A stretch of 64,000 nt of DNA from Ursus arctos (taxonomy: Eukaryota > Chordata > Mammalia > Carnivora > Ursidae): assembly GCF_023065955.2 (NCBI RefSeq), contig NW_026622763.1:85045299-85109298 (forward strand), in the 5' to 3' direction. The notes below the pieces were generated by a model, which was given only the letters and a program-made list of their open reading frames with translations, ran no database searches and had not been told where the DNA came from. Position 1 is the first letter of the stretch, and every line of letters begins with the position of its first letter. The translations under genes and the position numbers were made by a program. This document shows, one piece after another, positions 30,444 through 43,629 of this stretch.

Positions 30444-30611
30444 CAGTGCTTCTAAAACTTTCATGTGCATTTGAATTACTTGAGATTCTTGTTAAAATGC
30501 AGATTCTAGTTCAGTAAGTCTAAGGTTGGGGCTGAAATGTACATTTTTGCAGAACTCCAGGTGATAGCTATTTATGATGATGGTCCTTGAACACATTTTA
30601 AGTAGCAAGGC
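30444..30611 (+). repeat. MER5-like hAT MITE
   Basis: It begins cagtgcttctaaaactttca, continues 'tgaattacttgagattcttg', 'ttaaaatgcagattct' and 'gaactccaggtgatagc', and ends 'acacattttaagtagcaagg'. The two ends are imperfect inverted repeats. This is the recognised MER5A-type layout (about 170-190 bp, no coding capacity). Confidence 0.72.
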
Positions 30612-30770
30612 CCTAGAGTACTTTACAGATCAAATATTCTAACATTCTGCGAACTGATTCTAGATCCTAAGTGAATGCTATGGAATGCACAGGGATAGAA
30701 TAGCCATGAGCGGGAAAGTTTCACTAATTTTGGCTTCCTGGAGGAGGCACACTTTAGAATTGGTCTTGAG

Positions 30771-30993
30771 GGGGCGCCTGGGTGGCTCAGTCAGTTGAGC
30801 CTCTGACTCTTGGTTTCGGCTCAGGCCATGCTATCAGGGTCCTGAGATCAAGCCCCGTGCCGGGTTCTGGGCTCAGTGTGGTCTGTTTGGGATTCTCTCT
30901 CTCCCTCTCCTTTTGCCCCTCCCCCTGCTCACCCTCTCTCTCTCTTTCTAAAATAAATACATATATACATACAGTCTTTACAAAAATAAATAA
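30771..30993 (+). mobile_element. CAN SINE with target-site duplication
   Basis: A full-length copy: head ggggcgcctgggtggctcag, box-B region caagccccgtgccgggttct, long CT-rich body, and an A-rich tail with atacatatatac. A 13-bp duplication with one mismatch flanks it (aattggtcttgag at 30758-30770, aattgttcttgag at 30994-31006). Antisense to ERBB4. An 80-codon open frame starting in its head is an artefact of the SINE. Confidence 0.95.
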
Positions 30994-32034
30994 AATTGTT
31001 CTTGAGATAATAAAAATGGACTGACATGGAGGAGGGTATTACCATTGTGAAGAACAGTTTGGACACAGCATCAGGAAGAAAGAGGAAGACATAAAGCAGA
31101 ATACATCAGGGGGTGGGACAGGTCTGAAGGATGAGATTAGGGTGGGAAATACAAGATCATAAAGTGAGCTGGGTGTGGCCAAAAAGGATAAATTCAGGTA
31201 ATTTTAGGTGTTCAGTTTATTTGCCATTCATCCAGAAAGGATGAATAAGCAGGGGAAAGGTATGTGAATGTGTACCAATTTCTTGCCTATGTGAGAAAAA
31301 ACAGAACAAAACAAAGTATAAACAGGAGAGAAAATCTGGGTACCAAAAGTCTATATCTTACGTTAAAATTTTAGGTTTTTATCTATGCTTGGGTAAAAAA
31401 GCAAGTGAGAGAAATAGAAGTTTCCTTTTTTTAAGTTAAATAAAGGAACTAAACTTTAAACTCAGACAAATAGCTTGCTCTCTCTCAGCATAAGGAAATA
31501 ATTAAAGGCAACTCCTACTCAAATGGTCTTGAAAACCATCACAGTATTTCACAGTGTCTGTTTACAATGCTAAGTGCACTGTGACCCTGTGGCTTGGTTA
31601 TTATTATGCTTCTGTGAACATCATGGTCTGCTTAAGTAGCTGAACAGAATCTTGAATGTAGATAAGTGTAGTGATAGTTGGCAAGAATTCGGAGAAGATG
31701 ATAAAATTATCAATAAATTTGGGCTCTTGTCTAAAAGCTTGACAACAAATATGTTTCCATTTCTTTTTCAAATTTACATTTTTAAAAATGCATATAAAAT
31801 CACATAAAATAAATCTCAGAAAGAATTACAAAATCCTTTGCAAAACTGGAAAAATTCCATCAGAGAATCTCCTTCATTTGAATCCAAATCTGTGATGCAG
31901 AATTTACTTAGTAGATTTTGATACACACACTATATGTATATAATCAGGAACTTTAATGAATTATTTTTTAAAATGACATAAAAACATATAAAAGTCATAT
32001 GCAAGATTGGGGACTAGATTTCAGCATTTTGGGG

Positions 32035-32115
32035 CATATATATACATATATATATACGTATATACATATATATATATACATATATATATGTATACACATA
32101 TATATAAAATATATG
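32035..32115. repeat. (TA/TACATA)n low-complexity repeat
   Basis: An alternating purine-pyrimidine stretch built from tatata, acatata and a single acgta. Likely length-variable. Confidence 0.92.
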
Positions 32116-32319
32116 CTTTGGCATATAATATGCCATAATTCCATATTTTGAAACCCTCACAATTGTGCCTGCAATGTTTAGTCTTCTGAAATTTTCTTAG
32201 ATATCACTTAAAAATTTATACAAACACATTTTTCCAGGAATTTGAGAATGATACCTAAAAGAAACATTGTCTCATTTTGCAAGCCAGTATGGCAGAAAGG
32301 GTGTCAAGTTTAAATTTGT

Positions 32320-32510
32320 AGGTTTGCACACTAGTACTGCCACTTACAGGCTGAGAAAGCAATTTACCCCTCTTAATACCTTATTTTCCACCTGTGAAAT
32401 AGGTACAGCAATAATTACCATAGAAGACTGTCAAAGGATGAAATGGGATGTAACATAGCTGAAAAACTTTGGAACATTGCTTGCATATTGTAGGCACTGA
32501 ATCTGTCACT
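32320..32510 (+). repeat. MIR element
   Basis: The MIR arc is visible: actgccacttacaggctgag, then 'caatttacccctcttaata', then 'cacctgtgaaataggtaca', then 'gaagactgtcaaaggatgaa', then 'gcatattgtaggcactg'. Plus strand, antisense to ERBB4. Confidence 0.75.
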
Positions 32511-34374
32511 CTTCACGTCCCATTAAGGCTTTCTAATGACAGTATCCATCAAAGCATCAAGCTTACAGTGCATATTTTAAGTGTATGTTGAGAAAAAAAC
32601 ATATTTTCTACTTTTATGCATGTAACACAAGACAGGCAATCTGGAGCAATATGATTTTGGAAAAGCATATTAACTGTAAGTACATTCCAACAATATATCA
32701 TGCTTTAACAAGTTTTTCACATCCGAGACAGATTTCTAGCTTTAGTATTTAAGGATTTGAGTTGATCTCTTAAGAATTCCTCTTCTGTTTAGACGATAGA
32801 AAATCATAGTTATTTACTTTTACTGAGAGAAAGATGGGAATCCTACAATTATCTAATTTAGTGCTAAGCAATAACTTTTTATAAGAAATAGAATCGGCTT
32901 CTAAAACCAATCAGTATGTGTTTATTTAGTAGTGAAACGTCAATTCGAAGGACATTCCTAGAAAGCACCGCATTAAAAAAGAAAACAAACAGAACAATTG
33001 TTTGCATAGCCGTGAGGCTTTCCTGCATGTGGTCAAGGGACAGAATTCCTTTCCTATTTATTCAATCACCTAAATGTCCACTGCTGTTCCAAGCCCTCAG
33101 TTCCTCTCTAATTTACTTCACTTCTTCGACTTTTCTCCACGACTGCCCCAAGTAGGCTATGAGGGAGAATTCTATCTGCCTTCAGCATCCTAGCTATACT
33201 GAAAATATGCACAGCATATGTGTTGTGTCCGAACTTGTATTCACGTGTGCAAGGTTGAAAACGATCAAGCTGATCTTTTGTAAACATCCAGCTCAAGTGA
33301 AAATTACTATTACTTTTTCTCATGTACATAACTGACTACCTATCTTATGCTTGAATATCTCTATCGATAAGATAACCCATTCTAATTTTAGACAACTCCA
33401 ATTCTTAGGCATTCTTTCCTGCATGTAACTAAAGTAGCTTCCTGAACATTTCACATGATTCTTCTATCTACTTTCAAATTCTAGAGTAAGAGAGCTAAAA
33501 TTTAATTCATGATCAGTTTGCAAAATTTATGAATGAATATTTTCATTCCTGTCAGTGTTAAAAGGAAAAGTCAGACTGTCACACTGACAATGAGCAAAAA
33601 AGCAGATCCAGAGAAAGCTAAGTCTCAGAACAGAATTGCTCTGAGTTGTTCAAACAGCCATGGATGTGTGTATCAGGAGAAAGAAGGTAAGGTGCAAGCT
33701 GAAAAGGATCTGGCAATGCATAGTTTTTCTGTAATTGTTTTTCCCCTGTAACCTACACAGTGAAAACTATCACCTTGCATGGTAGAGAACTCAGAGTGGC
33801 AATATAAGAGAAATTATAATAATTTGTTGGCAATTTACATATTCACAATAACTAACATGCATAACATTAAATGTTTCCCATAAATTGTGTGGTAAGGTCT
33901 GTGTGATTATAATAGGAAGCTTTATCCTGTAAGCTCAGCTTTTCACTATTGATATAATGGGATCAGTGGCTACCAATTTAATGACCCTAATTAAAGCATA
34001 AATTGCTTGCCTATCTGGCTTTATTTTGAATCAGAAAAATTCTAACATTTTTCTAGTTCTGCTGTTGAGATATCCTCTATCCAGATGTTTTCTAGTTCCG
34101 CTACTGTAATATCCTAGAACTCTAGTGGGATTCCTCCTCCAAAAGAAACAGATACGTCTTTTCAATAAGATCTGTCATTCAATCAGATAATCTCCTTGAC
34201 CTCTGCCATTTGTCCTCTTTAAGCTATAAAACTGCCTTGACTACTTTTACTATATACTCTGATTTTTCATCAACTCTGTATAACATGCTATAAACTTTAA
34301 ACCCTCAGCAGGAAATTGAACAAAGTTTTCACTTGGGTTAAAAAACCGAGTATCATCTAAACCTTCTAAACCTA

Positions 34375-34647
<273 letters not shown>

Positions 34648-34818
34648 TTACAAGTCTAGTCAGTTAGAAGAAATACAAATAAAAAATGCATTTGAGCCAT
34701 CACAAAATTTTTGAGGGAATAAAAACTATGCCCACGTTTTGTTTTGCTTTGTTTTTTAAGTAATAAACCATGCACATACAACTAATCTTTGGAGATGAGT
34801 GGCCACAGCATGCCATTT

Positions 34819-34820
<2 letters not shown>

Positions 34821-34850
<30 letters not shown>
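34821..34850 (+). repeat. (CAA)10 microsatellite
   Basis: Thirty uninterrupted bases of CAA, followed by an A-rich edge. Confidence 0.97.
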
Positions 34851-34996
34851 AATAACACTTGGTAACAGAATGAAGAACACGTGTCAAAATGTTGATACAC
34901 AAGCATTTTAAATTATTTTCATTTTACCTTTTCTGAAAATAAATGGAAATATATTTTAATAATATTGTTGTGGCATTTTCAACATTTTGTCTAAAG

Positions 34997-35218
34997 TAGG
35001 CTTTCTCAACAGTGGCACTATTGACATTTTGGGCTGGGCACTTATTTGCTGTGGGGGACTGTCTTATGCATTTTAGGATGTTTATCAACATCCTTAGCCT
35101 CCATCCACTAGATGCCAGTAGCACCCCATCCTCTAGTCATGACAATTTCTCTAGATACTGTCAAATGTCTGCCAAAATCACCCCCAACCTCTTCTCCCCC
35201 CACTTTGAGAACTACTGC
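34997..35218 (+). repeat. hAT-type MITE with 8-bp target-site duplication
   Basis: It starts taggctttctcaacagtggc, runs through 'actattgacattttgggc', 'aggatgtttatcaacatcc' and 'tagatgccagtagcacccc', and ends actttgagaactactgc. The termini are imperfect inverted repeats (ttctcaa / ttgagaa). It is flanked by gtctaaag (34989-34996) and ctctaaag (35218-35225), an 8-bp duplication with one mismatch, as hAT elements leave. A 148-codon open frame starting at 35012 overlaps it and continues past its end but has no coding signature. Confidence 0.75.
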
Positions 35219-35223
35219 TCTAA

Positions 35224-35275
35224 AGCAAAAAGGCATGGTCTGGAGGTAGAGCAAAAAGGCATGGTCTGGAGATAC
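35224..35275 (+). repeat. 26-bp tandem duplication beside the hAT fossil
   Basis: The segment starting agcaaaaaggcatggtctgg occurs at 35224 and again at 35250, a spacing of 26 bases, with the last few bases diverging. It starts inside the 3' target-site duplication of the adjacent MITE. Confidence 0.9.
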
Positions 35276-38200
35276 ATGACCCGCACAACTCTGGAGCAGG
35301 AGGGTACCAATAAGAGAGATGTACTGACAAAAGCGCTGTTTCAAACTCTGGGTAGGCATCTCCGCTGGGGTAAAGGGCAGGAAAAAGATAAAGAATTGGG
35401 TCAGACAGGTTTTCAGAGTTATAATGACAGGAGTAATGATTACCAAAAGTGTGCCTAAGCATCATATACCCATAAAAGAGGTCTACACATTAAGTACTAC
35501 ATTAAAAGGGGGTTAGAAGAGATTCACTAGAGATTTATATTCTTAAAGTGTTTCTCTAATACATTGTTAGCTAAGATATAATTTTGAAACTAATCACTTA
35601 CTGTTTTCTAAGATAAATTTTTTCCTTGCTTGAAAAGTGATATTTATGGTCTTAATTTCTTGTTCTAGAGTAGAGTAGTATCTATGAACTTTCTGTGGTC
35701 AAAGCCCTGACGTACATTAATTTCATACATCATAACAAAGAGCCCAGAGTAAAACACATAGGTGTTACCTAATATATATTTGACCATGAAGCCATGACAG
35801 ATACAAAAAAAAAAAAAAAGAACTTCCTGAATGTCCATGCTTTTCATAGTAAAGTATTTTATATCTTATATTCCTATTTGCAGAAGAATCTACTCTGTAC
35901 GAATACATTCTTTTAGAAAAAAAAATTACTTGCTCTTGCAAAATAAACTTTTGCTGAAAGACACATCAGAAATAATGATAGTGGATGATCCTAAATAAAA
36001 TTTTTAAATTTTAAAGAGCTCTTGAAAAAAATGTGTCACTTCTATAAATGAAGCCATGTCTTTTAAAGATTATGACTGTTATATTGCCGTATAAAACTAC
36101 AGAAAAACCTCAAGAAGTATTTCATCCTAAAGGTTGTTTCCTGACAGCCAAAAGTACTATAGCATACTGGAATGTTGCTATAATTCAACTAGATTTTCCT
36201 AAATGGAATTTTATAAAGATATAAAAATCTATGCTGAGAAAATTAAAGTGTAGTATGGTCACAAACTCATCATTGTGATGTGTTTTGGCGTGTGTAAGAT
36301 CATATTTTTGAGCATGGCAGTTAAATATGTATTTCAAAAAAATATTTTAAGTTTTCAGTCCAAGGCATAATTTCCAGTTCAAGTCCTAACATATCCCTGA
36401 AAAAGCCATTACTACACAAAGGGTTGTATTTTTTTTTTCTTCAACCCAATATTTTTATTGCAAAGGATTTATGTATGACTGAGAATAGTACTCAACACTT
36501 TGTTAATTGTAGATCTAAACTAAACTCTAAACTTCCTCTGCTTACCTATTTTGCAAAAGAATAAGTGGCATGAATTATGAAAATATATGTCAATGTCACT
36601 GTAAATTAACAGAAAATGCTCTATTTTATTTTTGTTTGTTTTCCATTTTAAGAAGAATCATTCCTAATAGAACAAAATAAGACCTCTGCCTTCACTTTTT
36701 CCATTTAATTTGGGTGGCTGTCAACTGTCATGCCATTACTACTTAGTTAGGTCAAGGCAATGCACATAAAACACTCAAAAACTTAATAGACAGTAATTTC
36801 TATGTTTTTCTAGTTAGCATTTACCGTCAATATTTTCCCATGGCAGTTCCTTGGTGGGTTTGCATTTCTTTACCATTTTTCTTCTCTTACCCCCTGCAGG
36901 AGTAGTAGAGGTACAAACAACCTGAAGAGGTAAAGAACTAGTTTCTACACCTAAAAATTGTACACAAATGTTTTGTTGGACTTTTTAAGTGGTCAAATTC
37001 TTCATATTTCAGTAGAATATATTCTTGAAAATTAAATCATGAACCATAAGTAAACAACCAGTCAAATTGAGAAGGGGGAATTTTCCAAAAGTCAACTTGT
37101 ATGTTCTCTTTAATAAGTGAATATGAAAAATAAGGTACTGGTGTTGATTAAGAAGACTTACTAGTTATAAAAACAAGATGTGAAATGCAATCCTGGACTG
37201 GACCTTAGTTTGGACAACCATTTGTATAGACATCTTTCTAGGTAACTTGAAAAGTTTGATTATGGATCAGGTAATAGATGAGATAAAAATGTACTACCAT
37301 GGAAAGATGCAGGCTAGAAACTTAAAAGATTGGGTTAGAAACAGTAGAATCTCAATAAGAGAAAAATCCATACATGCACAAGTATGTGCATATGAATATC
37401 TAGAATATACATTAAGACACTAAACGGTACTTGTCTTCGGATAGTATGACTATAGTGCTCTTATTGTTGTATTTTTACTAATGGGCATTTTCTAATTTTA
37501 TACAATGTATTTACATATTTTTTGAAATAAAAGTTTGTTAAATTTAAGAAAAACGCAGAAAAATAAATCACTGTCTAAAAGTTTAGTTTTATAATAATGG
37601 CCTTGTTTTCTTTTTTTCCTTGACTGTTTACTTTGCATTTTTTCAATTAATTCATTTTGCTATCCCCGTCACTTTTACGATGTAAGTACTTCTGTAGATA
37701 TTTTCTATTAATTATAGTTTAATGCATCTGAGACATTTATCACTCACTATGTACAATTAACACTTTGCTTCAGAAAACCAACCTAATCTGAAGTTAATAC
37801 TGCTTACACATTTCCTACCCTCCACAATTTTGATGATCCCTAGATTGTAGGTGTGGGATAGATGCCCATTTTTTCCTGAAAGTTAATGCTTCAACTCTTA
37901 TGAGGACCGTTTGGATAAAGAGGAGATAGCTACTTAAGATACTTTTCAAAAATTGCTATTATCCTTCCTAGGTATAATGCTGGCTATTGACAACTAAGCT
38001 ATATTTCTGAAAGCAAGTGTTTCTTTTTACACGTGAGTCAGAGTAACCTCTTAAAAGGCTGAGCTAGGACACTGTTAACAAGATCATAAGGGTCAAACAC
38101 TAAGGGACCTAGAATACTCTGTCATTCCGTATCTGTTACAGGAGTATTGTTTGTTGTCATTTGCCTACATATTAAAAAGAGAGGAACCCCTAAAATATAA

Positions 38201-40339
38201 AAGGGCATTTCAGGTGCCAATTCCAAGCTTAGATTAAAAGGATGTGATGAACTGATAATTTATCTTATTCTGTGATTTGGAGATACTATAATGAAAGAGA
38301 TATTCTCCCACTATTCAAGAGCCTAATACAATAAAGTTTCTGAATCACAAATGAACTTGGCTCATTTATTTAAAAAACATATAATTTAGTTTTCATAATT
38401 TCATTTAGAAGTTCAGTGATAACAGAATGTATTATATTCTACTGCCTTGAATGCAATTATCTGTCTTAAACAGTTATCTGTAAGAGTAGTATATCCCAAA
38501 ACTATATTACTCATATAATAAGATATATTCTTAACATTTATTGCTATATTTGAACCATGTTATTTCTCACTGGAGAATATAAAATGTGAGAGAATACAGG
38601 AAACCTGATTTTATAAACATCCAGATATTCTCCTTCATTGATATGTTTCTTTCCAGATCAGGTCAGAAAAAAAAATGTAGTAAAGTAAATATAATTTATG
38701 ATTAAAACTCAATGGCTCTAAAACTCTTATACCATTTTCCATTTAATGTCAAAGACGGATTTTCCTCCTAAAAATATACAGTAGTATTTTTTTTTTAAAT
38801 TGTAAACTACGTAAAACTGGTATTTTTGACTAATACAGTCATTGCAAAGAATGCTAAATCTATAAGATTCCTTTATAGGTTTATCACCAAATAAAAGGAT
38901 TTTAATTTAATGTTTTAGGTATATTTTTCTTTATTTCTTGAATACAGAATAATTTTCCATACAGATAAGGGAAATAACCAGAAGTCCTATAAAACACCAA
39001 TGGCATAATTTACAACCAACAATATGACTTTGAATCAGTGAGCTCCATTTTTGGAAACTTCTAAATTAAATTATAATGTGGAGATGGGTTTCAGGATTCC
39101 ACTGGATCAGACTTATAGTGGATTCAATGCTTATTTATGGGTACTAAAAGTTAAACAGAATTTTTAAAAATTTAAATAGGAAGTAAAAGCAAACAAAAAC
39201 AACAGCTAGTCAGATAACTTGAACAGGGCATTTTTGTATAAAACTTTAAGTAAAATGGTGAAACATTTTTTTTTTGTTTACCTTTCAAATCTGCATGATT
39301 TTTCCTTAGAGTGGCATATTGTGCTGGAAAGAGGCTTCAGACCAATCTGAATTTTAATTACATGTCTGCCTATAACTAGTCGTGAGTGTAGTTCTTCCGT
39401 CAAATAACTCAGCTTAAATACACATAAATACATTCTTCACCTAAGGTAATAAAAAATAAACACAGCAGGGAACTATCTATTCCTTTTTACATTTCTGAGC
39501 TCTGATAAATTTGCCTCTAGATCCTATCAAATAAATAAAATTTAAAAATTAAATAAAATTTAAATAAAATATCTTTAAGCATTTGTGAATCATATGCCTC
39601 CGTTTGGCCAATCTATATTTGTCCCAGTGTAAATCTCAATAGTACCCCACAGACTCTCAAAAGCGGCCCTGTGTGAGCAATAAATCAAATGTTTACCTTA
39701 ACTTTAGTCCAATTTCAAGGACCTGGGATACCTCAAGCTAACAAGTCTTTACATGTAACAGTTACATCTACAAGTGTGTGCATGTGCACATTGTTCATGT
39801 GTATACTTACACACATTCATACAAGAGGACAATAGTATTAACAGGTTTTCCTTGCTAGGAAGGTATATTAATCACTGCCTGTAATAATCATATATGTAAC
39901 TTAAATGGTTGTTTCATAAATGAGGGTCAGATGTTAAGATTCTCTGTAATTTTATATTTTCTTTAAGAAATATAATTAGATAATATTGGCTATCATCTTG
40001 AACCCTGTCTTCCTTCTGAAAATCCTACAGTGGCAATCAGACAAAAGTGTGACTCTGCCATGAACCAGAGGTTAAATCTATCATCAGCAATGCACTCCAT
40101 GTTTCCTAATTTGCTCCTGCTATAAGAAAAATATAGTTGATCAGAAATATGTTGACTCCCCAATTAAAAAAAAAAGTTGACTCATTATTGAAAGAAAATT
40201 CTTAGAATCATTTGCTAACTGAGGTAAGGAATACAACTTTGGAAACAACATTTTCAATATTTTATTAGTTAGGTAAGCAGTTTAAACATAGCAAAAGTTC
40301 TGCTCAAATAAGGGGAACATGAAATTTGCCTGCCATCAG

Positions 40340-40463
40340 GTAAGGGACACCTGGCTGGCTCAGTCGGAAGAGGTACAACTCTTGATCTAGGGGTTGTAGG
40401 TTTGAGCCCTACATTGGGTGCAGAGATTACTTACATAATAATTAAAAAAAAAAAAGATAGAGA
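40340..40463 (+). mobile_element. Short tRNA-Lys SINE (about 110 bp, no CT-rich body)
   Basis: It has the head gggacacctggctggctcag, then cttgatctaggggttgtagg and ttgagccctacattgggtgc, followed by gattactt and an A run. It is shorter than the other copies, lacking the CT-rich body, and represents a different CAN SINE subfamily. A weak 10-bp direct repeat, ctg[c/t]catcag, lies at 40330-40339 and 40464-40473. The head is a degenerate tRNA-like sequence, not a functional tRNA gene. Confidence 0.85.
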
Positions 40464-41659
40464 CTGTCATCAGCTATTCAGGAGTTTTACAGTGCATATA
40501 GTGTCACTAACAATTCCCTTCATTTTCAATGGGAAGTAATCTAAAACAAATGAAAATGTTAAAGACATTTTATTCTGATATAGAAAACATTTCCTTTTAT
40601 AGAAGTAAATCAGAGACTTTTTTTGGTCCTATATACTACCCTTAAATTAAAAATAAATAAATAAATTGACTATAAGCTTTTGATTCTAATAATAGTTGTA
40701 TGTTTTTAATTAAAATTTATTTTTACATACACTACAGTATGTTTTCACTATAACTATGTAATGTAAATCTTACAACCCCCATATAAAATATAATGAAGTA
40801 GACTCTGAGAAAAGTTAAGACACCTAGATAAGGTCAAACATGATAGGAATGCTAACATTTTACATCTTGGGATCTCAAGTCCATGAATTTTTCAGCTATA
40901 TTATGTTGTCTCCCTTTCCAAATTTGACTCATTAGAATTGTTTTTTAAGGCAGATTGACAAATCATTTTTTTCTTCAATATCTGTTTGAAAGTAAATAAT
41001 AGAAAATACACATAAATTTACATAGGGGTTCTAATAGACTCTTTGATTTTATATTTAGTTCTATCTTACTATTGTACTCACTGGACTATCATTTTATCTG
41101 CCTTGCAATGTTCATTGTGGTTTCAGTTTATTAAATCCTTTATGTCTTTATTGAAATTTATAAGTGACCTTATTCTTTACTTAGCTTCATTTTATTTTCT
41201 CAATGAAAAAACAGTTAAGAGGATTTTTTGGCTTATAAAAAAAAAACCCTGGATTTCCTTTAAAAAAGGCAAAGACAAGCAGTATCTATCATTCTAGTTA
41301 TAGTGCATACTGCACTGATAGTCTGTTCAGTCTTCTCCAAAGAGGTTCAGATTTGAAACAAGAGACCTTGAAACACCAGGAAACGTTGAAATTCCCCAGA
41401 AGACATTATAAGTGTTACTGCCTAGGGCAAGGAAAACCACATTAATGTTTCTTTTTTTTTTTCCTCCTACAAACTGTGCTTATGGTGACCCAGAATTCCA
41501 CCTGCTCTATAAATATGACACATCTTTTCTTTTTGAGCAAATATAAGTGATCTGGGTCAGACTCTGAGGTAGACATCAGTTGACAGTTACAGTTTTTACT
41601 TGATGAGACCTAGAGTGTTACAGTAGGTCTCTACCCTTTGATTAGGATTCTGGATTCCT

Positions 41660-41856
41660 TGGGGCACCTGGGTGGCGCAGTCCTTAAGCGTCTGCCTTCG
41701 GCTCAGGGCGTGATCCCAGTGTTCTGGGATCGAGCCCCACATCAGGCTCCTCCGCTAGGAGCCTGCTTCTTCCTCTCCCACTCCCCCTGCTTGTGTTCCC
41801 TCTCTTGCTGGCTGTCTCTCTCTGTCAAATAAATAAAGTCTTAAAAAAAAGAAAAA
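41660..41856 (+). mobile_element. CAN SINE, probably young, with perfect target-site duplication
   Basis: A full-length element: head ggggcacctgggtggcgcag, box-B segment gatcgagccccacatcaggc, tcctccgctaggagcctgct, a CT-rich body ending tctctctctgtcaaataaat, and a poly-A tail. The 14-bp duplication gattctggattcct is perfect at 41646-41659 and 41857-41870. The body type, with 'gcgcagt..ttaagcg' and 'ctcctccgct', is one I associate with arctoid carnivores. Antisense to ERBB4. Confidence 0.96.
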
Positions 41857-43464
41857 GATTCTGGATTCCTCTTACTCTTAAATGTAAGCAGAAATATAAG
41901 TGCTGAAGCAAATGAATCACAACATAGTCTCCCTCTTCCTAAGCAAATTTGACTTGTCTTGTTGTGATAAGATATATATTTTTCCCCGATATTTCTTAAG
42001 TCTGTGAATGTTACAGATTATTCGATAAAAGAGTGTTGCGGAGTATTTCAGTAGAGATGCTGCCATTAAAGCAATATGCAAATATCCTCTGGATTCTTTT
42101 ACCTCTCGGATTAGCCTCCGAGAAAAATTTCTAAGAGTTTCATGTAATTTCTTCCTTCTTTCTATTGGTGATTTTGTATCTATCTACGGGTTTTGTTTGC
42201 TTGTTTGTTATAATTTATAAGATAGTGTACGTACTTGCAGATTTGATTTTGGGGACAGACATTCTCATGCTTAAACATACCATTCTGAGGATAGATATGA
42301 TCCACTTATGAATTTCTTTCCTTTTTTTCAGCTTTGTTGAGGTAAAATAGAAAAATACCTATGGATTTCTACAAGTCAAGTGTTGAGAGGGAATTAGATT
42401 AAAAAGAAATTTTCTTTCAGTAGGTTTTTTTAAGAACGCAGGTGAATTTTTGGCACTTAGATTTTTTTCATAGTTTACCTAGTACACAGTATCAGCAATG
42501 TCTGTATTAGTACAGCACTTTTATGACCATCCGTAGAGACAGTATATAGAAATATGTTTAATGCCACAAACAGAATATTGTAAACATTTAATTACCAAAT
42601 ACATTATCTACTAAGTATTCCATTCTGTTAACCTATTCATTACATAGATACGGTAATCTGGAGCAACATGCCAAAGGATTAAAAAATTGAGGATAAGGCT
42701 TTTACAACTTCAATTGTGTTTCCCATCAAAATTGTTCAACATGCTAAGGAATTTATTAGTTTTACAATACAGTAGATAATGGTACTTAAACACAACTATA
42801 AAAGGGAAAGCAGGAGAGGGTAGGCACCATTCTCTGTTCCCATATGTTAAGATTTTTCTTCACCTCAAAATCCCCATTCATTCTAAACACTGTAACTGCA
42901 GATAACCTGTGTTGCTAACAGAGATTATATTCTATTGGGCAATTACATCTCTATTTATCAAAGCACTAGGCTGTACATTTGTGTCAGGTTTATTGGGCAC
43001 AATTACATAATAGAGATTAAAGCAGTCCTGTTTTCAGAGGATTCACAAACCAATTTTTTAAGTAATGATTTGACTTGTTCTCTTTATATACAATTTTGTA
43101 CATAAGGCATCTAAAAAAAATTTAGTATGCTTTTTAGACACCCTAATCCTTCCCTTAGCCTAAAAACTTTTTTTAAAAAGAAAACACAAAAAGGAAATAA
43201 AGAAATGTCTTTCTTAAGAAATATTACTCCTTTTAATTTGGTGAAATGTTTTCTACTTTTTTTGCCCTGCTGGGCGGCCTTATTTCCTTTTTAAGGAGAC
43301 CTCCAACTGTTCTCAGAAGAATTGGCAGCCTTCATAAATTCTTAAGATTTGGATGAAATGAGATGGGGGAGACTTTGAGAAGCAGGTACAGTCATGGGGA
43401 AGATGCCAGGATTTGGGATATCCATGTAGGGTCATTGACATTTCTTGCATAATTAAATAACAAA

Positions 43465-43612
43465 GCTACTTTTACTAGGTGTTTTATGTGTGTTATGTAA
43501 AATAATTCTTCCAACATAATGGATTATGTGTGATGAATCTGAGGTAGGTTATACAACTTGCCTAAGGTCAAAAGCATCCTAAGAGGATAGTCAGGATTTA
43601 AATCTTGGCATG
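43465..43612 (-). repeat. MIR element
   Basis: It reads as a reversed MIR: 'gatgaatctgaggtaggtta', then 'tacaacttgcctaaggtca', then 'gtcaggatttaaatcttggc'. Ancient and diverged. Confidence 0.6.
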
Positions 43613-43629
43613 TTTACATTAACATATGA

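Noticed and set aside
35012..35458. Plus-strand open frame of 148 codons, the longest in the window, with overlapping minus-strand frames
   Set aside because: Its first half lies in a hAT-type MITE and the rest crosses a 26-bp duplication. It has no recognisable domain, and open frames exist on both strands, as expected of chance in a less AT-rich stretch.
40346..40420. Possible tRNA gene (A and B box-like sequences)
   Set aside because: It is the tRNA-Lys-derived head of a SINE: it has no proper cloverleaf, runs into an A-rich tail and is one of ten such heads in the window.
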